A stretch of DNA of 64,000 bases, taken from the NCBI RefSeq assembly GCF_013364195.1, contig NZ_CP054918.1:7491001-7555000 (forward strand), in the 5' to 3' direction. A program made the position numbers and the translations under genes. The stretch comes from Streptomyces sp. NA04227. GTDB lineage: Bacteria > Actinomycetota > Actinomycetes > Streptomycetales > Streptomycetaceae. Under the pieces are notes generated by a model. That model searched no databases and was not told where the DNA came from. It saw only the letters and a list, made by a program, of their open reading frames with translations. Positions 36,507-43,877 of this stretch are shown here, piece by piece. Positions within the stretch are counted from its first letter, which is position 1. Every line of letters begins with the position of its first letter.

Positions 36507-38036
36507 ATGTCAACCGACGGCGTGTCCCGCCGAACCGTGCTCGCCGCGAGTGCCGCGACGGCGGCCCTCGCCGCCACCGGCCTCGCGACCGCCCGGGAGG
36601 CCGCGGCCGCCCCCACCCTTCCCGACGGCACCAGCGACGACAAGATCCTGATCGTCGGCATGGACGGACTCCGCCACGACCGGATCGAGGCGGCGAACGC
36701 GCCGAACCTCAAGGCGATGATGAGCAACGGCACCTACGCCAGATCCCTGCTGTACGCCAACCCGATGGCGCCGACCGTCTCCGGCGCGGGCTGGTCGACG
36801 GTCTCGACGGGCGTCTGGCCGGACAAGCACGGCGTGAAGGACAACAACTTCACGGGCGCCCGGTTCGACGAGTACCCGGGCCTGATGGCGCGTCTGGCCG
36901 AGGTCGCACCGCGCCTGTCCACGTACGCGGCCGTCGACTGGCCGCCGCTGGACACCTACGGTGCGATCACCGCGGGCGCGGACGCCAAACTGGTACTGCC
37001 GCAGCACGACATCCCCAACGACCAGAAGATCGCCGACGAGGCGGCGTCGATCCTCCGGAACCAGAACCCGGACGTCCTCTTCGTCTACTTCGGCTACACC
37101 GACCAGGTCGGCCACGAGAGCGGGACGGGCGAGCGCTATCTGGACGCGATCGCCGGACAGGACGTGCATCTCGGCAGGCTCAGAGCGGCCATCGAGGCCA
37201 GGCCCACGTACGCCTCGGAGCGCTGGACGATCCTGGTCACCACGGACCACGGTCATGTCGACGCGGGCGGGCACGGCGGCAGCTCGATCGAGGAGCGGCG
37301 CACCTTCATCCTCGCCGAGGGACCCGGGATCGAAGCGGGCGGGCGTCCCCTCGACACCCGTCTCGTGGACGTGGTGCCCACGGTGTTCAAGCAGTTGAAG
37401 CTGCCCGTCGACCCCGCCTGGGGCCTGGACGGCAAGCCGATCCAGGAGCGCACCGACGACCGCTTCGACACGCTCCAGGGCAAGCTCGGCACCCGGGTCG
37501 ACGAGACAGGCATCCCCGCCGACATCCTCGGTTTCACCCACACCGCGCCGTCCGGCTGGTCCGTCGACAACAAGTCCATGGGCACCGGCGGCGTCACCGA
37601 ATGGCGCGGCTGGACCTTCACCACCGACGACTTCTGGTCGCGAACCCAGCGCGACCAGTGGCGTGAACTGAACGTCCGCGCCCGCGGCGTCTTCGCCGTC
37701 GCCGACTCCGACGAGTGGTCCGACAAGACCTTCTCCGGCCCCTTCGACTCGACCCTCGTATCGCCGACGTACGGGATCTCCGGCAAGAGCGAGCTCACCC
37801 TCAAGTTCATCACCCACTACCGCCAGGTGGAACAGCAGACGGCGAAGGTGCTCGTGGCCTTCAATGCCAAAACCCCGCAGGTGATCAAGAGTTACACCGC
37901 CGACGTCATCTCGCAGCAGCAGTCCCTCGACATAGCCGTCCCGGACGGCGCGACCTCGGTGCACTTTCGCTTCCACTACACAGGAGACAACGACTTCTTC
38001 TGGGTGGTCGACCGGTTCCAGCTCTACGCCTCCTGA
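36507..38036 (+). CDS. Tat-secreted type I phosphodiesterase (alkaline phosphatase superfamily)
   Basis: A 509-residue exported hydrolase. The ATG at 36507 follows GGAGGA, and the Tat signal is SRRTVLAASAATAALAATG. Residues about 45-310 form a nucleotide pyrophosphatase/phosphodiesterase domain with metal residues in VGMDGLRHD, YFGYTDQVGHESG and TTDHGHVDAGGHGG, and the nucleophile region GWSTVSTGVWPDKHGV. Residues about 330-509 are a beta-rich domain of unknown role. It could cleave phospho- or phosphonate esters outside the cell. Being divergent from the LysR gene of the phosphonate cluster, release of phosphonates from a polymer is an attractive but unproven role. Confidence 0.87.
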   Translation: MSTDGVSRRTVLAASAATAALAATGLATAREAAAAPTLPDGTSDDKILIVGMDGLRHDRIEAANAPNLKAMMSNGTYARSLLYANPMAPTVSGAGWSTVSTGVWPDKHGVKDNNFTGARFDEYPGLMARLAEVAPRLSTYAAVDWPPLDTYGAITAGADAKLVLPQHDIPNDQKIADEAASILRNQNPDVLFVYFGYTDQVGHESGTGERYLDAIAGQDVHLGRLRAAIEARPTYASERWTILVTTDHGHVDAGGHGGSSIEERRTFILAEGPGIEAGGRPLDTRLVDVVPTVFKQLKLPVDPAWGLDGKPIQERTDDRFDTLQGKLGTRVDETGIPADILGFTHTAPSGWSVDNKSMGTGGVTEWRGWTFTTDDFWSRTQRDQWRELNVRARGVFAVADSDEWSDKTFSGPFDSTLVSPTYGISGKSELTLKFITHYRQVEQQTAKVLVAFNAKTPQVIKSYTADVISQQQSLDIAVPDGATSVHFRFHYTGDNDFFWVVDRFQLYAS

Positions 38037-38059
38037 GACGGTACGAATCGCCCGTACGT

Positions 38060-38098
38060 GGCCGCGCCCACCGAGCCCCGGAGCCGGTGGGCGTGGCC
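38060..38098 (+). terminator. Hairpin terminator of the phosphodiesterase gene
   Basis: GGCCGCGCCCACCG (38060-38073) pairs with CGGTGGGCGTGGCC (38085-38098), with one G-U pair, 24 bases after the stop codon. Confidence 0.75.
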
Positions 38099-38520
38099 GT
38101 GTGCCGTAGTCCGAATTCCGGTGTTCAGGGGCGGGAATTGACGCTGCCGGGCATTCCTACCCGCCGTGCCGACTTCCCGGTGCACAAAATCGCCATGACG
38201 GATTCCGGTCACCGTCGCGCGGTGCGAATGCCCAGCGCTCGGCGCTGAACAGGGCTGCCGTACAAGGAAATTCCTTCCGCGGGGTTGACGGAGGGCAACG
38301 AGCCGCAGAAGTATGACGCCGCACCTCAAGTGATTGGTTTTGTTGGAAAGTTCGGCGTAAAGCAACACATCCTGAGGTCTCTTGTGCTGTTCGGGTCTCC
38401 GGGCTGCACCAAGTGACCGCCGTGCGCGCGCCGTTGGCCGACGGCGCAGCGCTGTTTCGGGCCAGACGAACCGATCCCTCCCACCCCGTTCCGCACCGCA
38501 GGTGAAAGGAAGGCGTCCGC
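38099..38520. other. Upstream region of the secreted zinc peptidase gene
   Basis: A 422-base gap without a supported gene. Around 38320-38400 it is notably AT-rich for this genome (GATTGGTTTTGTTGGAAAG), which may mark the peptidase promoter. Reading frames here lack family matches or good start signals. Confidence 0.45.
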
Positions 38521-40260
38521 ATGCGCTTTCGTTCTCTGGCCCTGAGCGTCACAGCGGCGCTGGCGCTGGTCGCCCAGGCGGCGCCCGGCTCCGCCGTGCC
38601 AAGCCCAACAGCTCTGGCGGACAAGGCAGTTGGAGGCGCCGAATCTCCCGCCGCCCCGGCCGCGCCCGAGGCCCCCGACTGCAAGCCGGTCAAGGCCGCT
38701 GTGGAACACCGCACGGACAACTCCGCGAGCTGCCTCGCCCTCGACGTGAAGCTCGACCGACTGCCGAAGCTCGGTGCTCAGGCCGACCTCGTGGTCGAGG
38801 TGAGCACGAGCGCGGACAAGGCCGACGTCGATCTCGACCTCCAACTCCCGGCCACTCTCAAGTGGGTTGAGGCGCCGCACGGGCTGGAGGCGAAGACGAA
38901 GCCGTCCAAGCGGCCCGTCGACCGGGGCGGCATCCGCAGCGCCGAAGGCCGCCAGGAGGTGACCGGCGCCGAACCCCTGCGCCTGACCGGCAGGATCGAG
39001 GCCGTGGGCACCGGACCCGTGGAGATCCGCGCCACGGCGAACACCCCGAGCGGCGCCCACTCCGCGACCGACAACAACTACTTCACCGTCGGCAAGGAGT
39101 CCTCCAAGCCCGGCATCGCCGTCGACAAGGCCAACGAGGTGGCGCCGACCGCCTCTCCGGCCACCCGCGCCAACCTCGCCTGGAAGCACCGGCCGGTGGC
39201 CGCCGGGGGCGCGGCCGAGGGCCCCGGCAAGGGTGAGGCCTGTGTGACGGGCACCTGGAACTACGTCGAGCACACCGGCTACACCCGCGTCGGGGCCAAC
39301 GCCGAGGTACGGGTCTACGACGAGGACGCGGACGGCGACGAGCTGCTCGCCTCCGGGGTCACCGGCGAACTCGGCGACTACCGGCTGTGTTTCGCCAACA
39401 AGGACGACGAGGGCACCGGCCAGGACGTGAAGGTCCGGTTCGCCACCGAGAACCCGCAGTGGGTGATCCGGTCCAAGACGACCAAGGCGGCCTACGAGTT
39501 CACCACGGCCACCAAGAAGGGCCTGAAGAACGGCGCCACCGCCGACTTCGGTGACGTACAGCCCGCCGCGGCCGAACTCATGCGCGGCGTCCAGGCCTTC
39601 GACACGATAAACAGCGCCTGGGACTTCCAGGCCAAGGGCGAGTGCTGGGACACCGAGGACGGCACCTGCCGCCGCGCGGTCGTCAACTGGGAGCCGGACT
39701 CGACCAGTTGCTGCTGGTACGACCTCCAGGAGGACGCCGCCTACATCTCGGCGGCCACCCCGGACCTGCCGGTCGTCGTCCTGCACGAGTTCGGGCACGG
39801 GCTGATGGACGACGTGTACGAGAACGCCTTCCCCAACTCCCCGAACTGCTCGCCGCACTCCCTGCACCGCGCGAGTTCGCCCGGCTGCGCCTGGACCGAG
39901 GGCTGGCCCACCTACTACGCGGCCACGGTCCTTGAGGACCCCACCTTCCGCTGGGAGACCGGCGCGACCCTCGACCTGGAGAACGCCACCTGGGGGACGA
40001 GTTTCCCCGGCCGCGTCTGGGAGGACGGCGACACCGTCGAGGGCCGGATCGCCGGGTCGCTGATCGACCTCGTCGACGCCAGCCGCCACGAGAAGGACGA
40101 CACCTGCTCCGAGGACCCGATGGGCCCGTTGTGGGACACCTTCGTGCACCACGTCTCCGGCACCTTCGAGGAGTTCTGGCAGCACCGCACCGCCGATGGC
40201 CATGACGTCGGCACGAGCGCCCTCACCTGCCTCTACTACAACACCGTCGACTACCGCTGA
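38521..40260 (+). CDS. Secreted HEXXH zinc metallopeptidase, unclassified
   Basis: A 579-residue exported protein. The ATG at 38521 follows AAAGGAAGG, and a Sec signal peptide ends near GSAVPS. A Pro/Ala-rich linker and a cell-surface-type beta domain (about 60-200) precede a transthyretin-like beta segment (about 240-345). The catalytic region follows: HEFGH at 422-426 and a candidate third zinc ligand E460 in WTEGWPTYYA, 34 residues later, which is a gluzincin-like pattern. Several Cys in this region (CWDTEDGTC, TSCCWY, NCSPH) may form disulfides. I cannot place it in a named peptidase family, and the substrate is unknown. Confidence 0.75.
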   Translation: MRFRSLALSVTAALALVAQAAPGSAVPSPTALADKAVGGAESPAAPAAPEAPDCKPVKAAVEHRTDNSASCLALDVKLDRLPKLGAQADLVVEVSTSADKADVDLDLQLPATLKWVEAPHGLEAKTKPSKRPVDRGGIRSAEGRQEVTGAEPLRLTGRIEAVGTGPVEIRATANTPSGAHSATDNNYFTVGKESSKPGIAVDKANEVAPTASPATRANLAWKHRPVAAGGAAEGPGKGEACVTGTWNYVEHTGYTRVGANAEVRVYDEDADGDELLASGVTGELGDYRLCFANKDDEGTGQDVKVRFATENPQWVIRSKTTKAAYEFTTATKKGLKNGATADFGDVQPAAAELMRGVQAFDTINSAWDFQAKGECWDTEDGTCRRAVVNWEPDSTSCCWYDLQEDAAYISAATPDLPVVVLHEFGHGLMDDVYENAFPNSPNCSPHSLHRASSPGCAWTEGWPTYYAATVLEDPTFRWETGATLDLENATWGTSFPGRVWEDGDTVEGRIAGSLIDLVDASRHEKDDTCSEDPMGPLWDTFVHHVSGTFEEFWQHRTADGHDVGTSALTCLYYNTVDYR

Positions 40261-40404
40261 CGCGGCCTCGGTCGGTGAAGTCGCCCACCGACGCCGGGAG
40301 TTGGCCACCGGTGGGGACTGGTTCCACCTCGACGTTCCACCAGGCGGGCCCGCTCGGCCGCCGAACGCAACCGAAGTCAGCTACCACAGAGGAGAAGTCC
40401 GCAC

Positions 40405-42465
40405 ATGGCTCACCTTCCCCCGCTGAGAGTCAGGTTCGGTCCACACCGGCGCGGCGCGGTCGCCGCCGCCGTCGCGGGCGTACTGTGCGCGAGCGCGCTC
40501 GCCTCCCCGGCATTCGCCGCGCCGGCCCCGCAGCGCGACGCCGCTGAGGCTCCGGCCGCTCAAGCACCCGCGGACGACGACCACTTGGCGCTCACCCCGC
40601 CGATGGGCTTCAACAACTGGAACTCCACCCACTGCCGCGCCGAGTTCAACGAGCAGATGGTCAAAGGCATGGCCGACCTCTTCATCGAGAAGGGGCTCAA
40701 GGACGCGGGCTACAAGTACATCAATCTCGACGACTGCTGGGCGCTGCCCGAGCGGAACGCCGAGGGCAAGCTGGTCCCCGATCCCAAGCGATTCCCCAAC
40801 GGAATCAAGGCAGTTGCGGACTACGTCCACTCCAAGGGACTGAAGTTCGGCATCTACACCAGCGCGGGTACGAAGACCTGTAGCGACATCGGCTTCCCGG
40901 GCGGCCTCGGCCACGAGTACAGCGACGCCCAGCAGTTCGCGGACTGGGGCGTCGACTACCTCAAGTACGACAACTGCAACAACGAGGGTGTGGACGCCAA
41001 GCAGCGCTACACCACCATGCGGGACGCGCTGAAGGCCACCGGCCGTCCGATGGTGTTCAGCATCTGCGAGTGGGGCCAGAACAAGCCCTGGGAGTGGGCG
41101 AAGGGGGTGGGCCAACTCTGGCGCACCACCGGGGACATCAGTGACAACTGGGGTTCCATGCTGTCGATCATGAAGAAGAACCTGCCGCTCGACGAGTACG
41201 CGGGCCCCGGCGCCTGGAACGACCCGGACATGCTCGAAGTCGGCAACGGCGGTATGACGGACACCGAGTACCGCACCCACTTCTCCATGTGGTCCGTGAT
41301 GGCCGCGCCGCTGCTCATCGGCTCGGACCTGCGCAAGGCCCCGCAGTCGGCCTTCGACATCCTGTCCAACAAGGAGGTCATCGCGGTCGACCAGGACAAG
41401 CTCGGCAAGCAGGGCAAGGTGCTCAGCTCCGAGAACGGTCGCTGGGTGGTCGCCAAGGAAATGTCCGACGGCAGCCGCGTCGTGGCCCTGTTCAACGAGA
41501 GCGACCAGTCGCAGTACCTCTCCACCACCGCCGAGAAGGCCGGTCTGCCCGAGGCGGACGGCTACCGGGTCCGTGACCTGTGGAAGCACAAGGACACCCA
41601 CACCTCGGGCACCATCGCGGCGACCGTTCCCGCGCACGGCACCGTCCTGGTCCGCGTGAGCCCCGAGGCCGACTGGGCCTCGCTGCCCCCGTCGGTCGAC
41701 TCCGGCGTGGCCGGCAACACGGTCACCGAGCCGGGCAGCGCGGTGCGCGTCACCTCCACGACGCACAACTTCGGTGGCGTTCCCGTGCGTTCGGTCTCCA
41801 CCAGGCTGACCGGCCCCAAGGGCTGGACCATCAAGTCCGAGTCCCGGCCCGGTACGTCCGAGCTGCCCGGCGGCGAGAAGCTGGCCACCGACTGGCGGGT
41901 CACGGCCCCCGAGGCGACCGAGCCCGGCACGTACGAGCTCAAGCTGACGACCACGTACCGCACCGTCGCCGGTGACCGCGTCACGGCGACCTCGCCGGTC
42001 TCGGTACGCCTGGCGCGGGCGCCCAAGGACGGGCAGTCGTACCTGAGCGACCTGGCGCCGCTCGGCTCGGTCAACGGTTGGGGCCCGGTCGAGAAGGACC
42101 GCAGCAACGGCGAGACCGCGGCCGGTGACGGCCGCACGCTCACCATCGGCGGCAAGACCTGGGAGAAGGGCCTCGGCGCACACGCGGACAGTTCGGTCGA
42201 GTACTACACGGCGGGCCGCTGTGACCGGGTGACGGCACAGGTCGGCCTCGACGACGAGACGGGCGACAAGGGCACGGTGACCTTCGAGGTCCGCGCCGAC
42301 GGCAAGACCGTCGCACGTACCGGCGTACTCACCAACGCGCAGGCGGCACAGGAGATCACCGCCGACGTGGCCGGAGCCCGCACCGTCACCCTCGTCGCCA
42401 CCGACGGCGGCGACGGCAACGACTCCGACCACGCGGACTGGGCCGACCTGAAGATCAACTGCTGA
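40405..42465 (+). CDS. Secreted GH27 alpha-galactosidase with NPCBM domain
   Basis: A 686-residue exported enzyme. The signal peptide (RRGAVAAAVAGVLCASALASPAFA) is followed by a GH27 barrel starting LALTPPMGFNNWNS. The nucleophile is D189 in YLKYDNCNN, and the acid/base is probably D244 in RTTGDISDNW. A C-terminal beta domain and WNDPDML are also present. Residues about 430-540 are an NEW3-like domain, and residues about 550-686 an NPCBM carbohydrate-binding module (SVNGWGPVEKDRSNGE, GKTWEKGLGAHADS). It would remove terminal alpha-galactose from polysaccharides outside the cell, complementing the cytoplasmic GH36 enzyme. Confidence 0.95.
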   Translation: MAHLPPLRVRFGPHRRGAVAAAVAGVLCASALASPAFAAPAPQRDAAEAPAAQAPADDDHLALTPPMGFNNWNSTHCRAEFNEQMVKGMADLFIEKGLKDAGYKYINLDDCWALPERNAEGKLVPDPKRFPNGIKAVADYVHSKGLKFGIYTSAGTKTCSDIGFPGGLGHEYSDAQQFADWGVDYLKYDNCNNEGVDAKQRYTTMRDALKATGRPMVFSICEWGQNKPWEWAKGVGQLWRTTGDISDNWGSMLSIMKKNLPLDEYAGPGAWNDPDMLEVGNGGMTDTEYRTHFSMWSVMAAPLLIGSDLRKAPQSAFDILSNKEVIAVDQDKLGKQGKVLSSENGRWVVAKEMSDGSRVVALFNESDQSQYLSTTAEKAGLPEADGYRVRDLWKHKDTHTSGTIAATVPAHGTVLVRVSPEADWASLPPSVDSGVAGNTVTEPGSAVRVTSTTHNFGGVPVRSVSTRLTGPKGWTIKSESRPGTSELPGGEKLATDWRVTAPEATEPGTYELKLTTTYRTVAGDRVTATSPVSVRLARAPKDGQSYLSDLAPLGSVNGWGPVEKDRSNGETAAGDGRTLTIGGKTWEKGLGAHADSSVEYYTAGRCDRVTAQVGLDDETGDKGTVTFEVRADGKTVARTGVLTNAQAAQEITADVAGARTVTLVATDGGDGNDSDHADWADLKINC

Positions 42466-42568
42466 GACAGGTCCCGTACCGACCGCTGGGACAGGGTCGG
42501 GGGTGCCCCGCGCCCGAGGTGACCGGCCGGGCCCGACCGCCGAGTCCTACCCGGGCCGAGCACCACCA

Positions 42569-42620
42569 CCGCCTCGCGGTCGACCGCTGAGAGTCGACCA
42601 CCTCGACCGCCTCGCGGTCG
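42569..42620. repeat. 14-bp direct repeat downstream of the GH27 gene
   Basis: CCGCCTCGCGGTCG occurs at 42569-42582 and 42607-42620, in the gap before the GH27 terminator. Confidence 0.7.
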
Positions 42621-42634
42621 GCCGCGAGACCGGC

Positions 42635-42671
42635 CCGGGCCGGAACGGGAACTCCTCCCGTTCCGGCCCGG
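42635..42671 (+). terminator. Hairpin terminator after the GH27 gene
   Basis: CCGGGCCGGAACGGGA (42635-42650) pairs perfectly with 42656-42671 around a five-base loop, and is followed by CTTT. It separates the galactosidase from the membrane-protein gene. Confidence 0.85.
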
Positions 42672-42729
42672 TCAGTCTTTCGGCCCCGCCCCGGCTGCGA
42701 CCCGGGGCGGCCGAGGCGAGGTTGGGCGC

Positions 42730-43806
42730 ATGGCACAGCGCTCGGACGACGGCGGCGGGCGTCCGGGCGTCGAGACGCGTGACGGGTCCGCGCGCACGCC
42801 CGGCGGGCGGTGGGCGGCCGTCGCGTTGTGCGTCCTCGTCTTGCAGATCGCCTTTGTCGCCTCGTGCGTCGGGGCACTGCGGAACCGGGACGCGCACCGC
42901 ATCCCGCTCGCCGTCACCGTGCCCAGCACCCGCGTCGGCGACGACGCCTTCTACCGGCTGGCCCTGCTCCCCGGCGAACCGGTGGACCCACGGCGGGTGG
43001 CGAGCGAGGCGGCGGCCCGGCGCCAGATCCTGGACCGGGACGTGGACGGCGCACTGATCCTGGACCCCGACGGCACAGCCGACGTGCTGCTCGTCGCCGG
43101 AGGCGCGGGCCCAGAACTGGCCAGGGAACTCGCCGCGTACGTCAGGGCCGCCGAGCGCACCCAGGGCCGGACCGTGCGCGTACGGGACATCGTCCCCGGC
43201 GCACCCGGCGACCCTCGGTCGCTGGCCTCCTTCTCGCTCGTCGTCGGATGGTGCGGCGGAGGCCTTTTGCTGGGCGCGCTCTCGGCGCCCGCCCGGGGGC
43301 GCTCGGGCCGTTTCCGCGGCCCGCTCGCCCGACTCGCCGGTCTCGCCCTGTACGCCCTGGTCGCGGGGCTGCTCGGGGCGCTGGTCGCCGGGCCCGTCCT
43401 GGACGCCCTGCCGGGCAGTGTCTGGGCCCTGTGGGGCCTCGGCTCGCTGCTCGTCCTGGCCGCCGCGGCCGGCGCACTCGCCCTGCGGGAAGCGGCGGGG
43501 GAGGCGGGGATCGCCGTGGCCGTACTGCTGATCGTGGTCCTCGGACTGCCGAGCGCAGGGGGGATGTTCCCGCACCCGCTGCTCCCGGGTTTCTGGCGCA
43601 CGGTCGGTCCGCTGCTGCCACCCGGTGCCGGACTCGAAGGCGTGCGCTCCGTCGTCTACTTCGACGGCAACGGGGCCGGGGGAACACTGCGGGTACTCGG
43701 CGCCTGGGTGGTGTGCGGCGCGGCGCTGACGCTGTTCTGTGCGGCTCTGCGCGGCTCGCCACGGCCGCATGCGCGGGCCGGGGACTCCGGCTCGGAGAGC
43801 CCGTAG
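42730..43806 (+). CDS. Six-helix membrane protein resembling ABC-2/YhgE-Pip permeases
   Basis: A 358-residue integral membrane protein. One helix near residues 28-48 is followed by an extracytoplasmic domain of about 120 residues with alpha/beta character (LAVTVPSTRVGDDAFYRLALLP), then five helices from about residue 160 on. This layout is that of ABC-2-type or DUF3533/YhgE-Pip proteins, which are often exporter subunits or phage-receptor-like proteins. No ATPase gene is beside it, so its function is unknown. The stop codon lies within a 7-bp repeat. Confidence 0.65.
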   Translation: MAQRSDDGGGRPGVETRDGSARTPGGRWAAVALCVLVLQIAFVASCVGALRNRDAHRIPLAVTVPSTRVGDDAFYRLALLPGEPVDPRRVASEAAARRQILDRDVDGALILDPDGTADVLLVAGGAGPELARELAAYVRAAERTQGRTVRVRDIVPGAPGDPRSLASFSLVVGWCGGGLLLGALSAPARGRSGRFRGPLARLAGLALYALVAGLLGALVAGPVLDALPGSVWALWGLGSLLVLAAAAGALALREAAGEAGIAVAVLLIVVLGLPSAGGMFPHPLLPGFWRTVGPLLPPGAGLEGVRSVVYFDGNGAGGTLRVLGAWVVCGAALTLFCAALRGSPRPHARAGDSGSESP

Positions 43807-43839
43807 CCCGTATCCCGCAGCCGTGCCCGTAGCCCGGAG
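43800..43839. repeat. 7-bp degenerate tandem repeat across a stop codon
   Basis: Units CCCGTAG, CCCGTAT, CCCGCAG, a 5-base partial, CCCGTAG and CCCGGAG. The first contains the TAG stop (43804-43806) of the membrane-protein gene, at a convergent junction. Confidence 0.7.
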
Positions 43840-43877
43840 CGCTCACCCTCGAACCGTCCCCCGGCCCGACATCCCCA

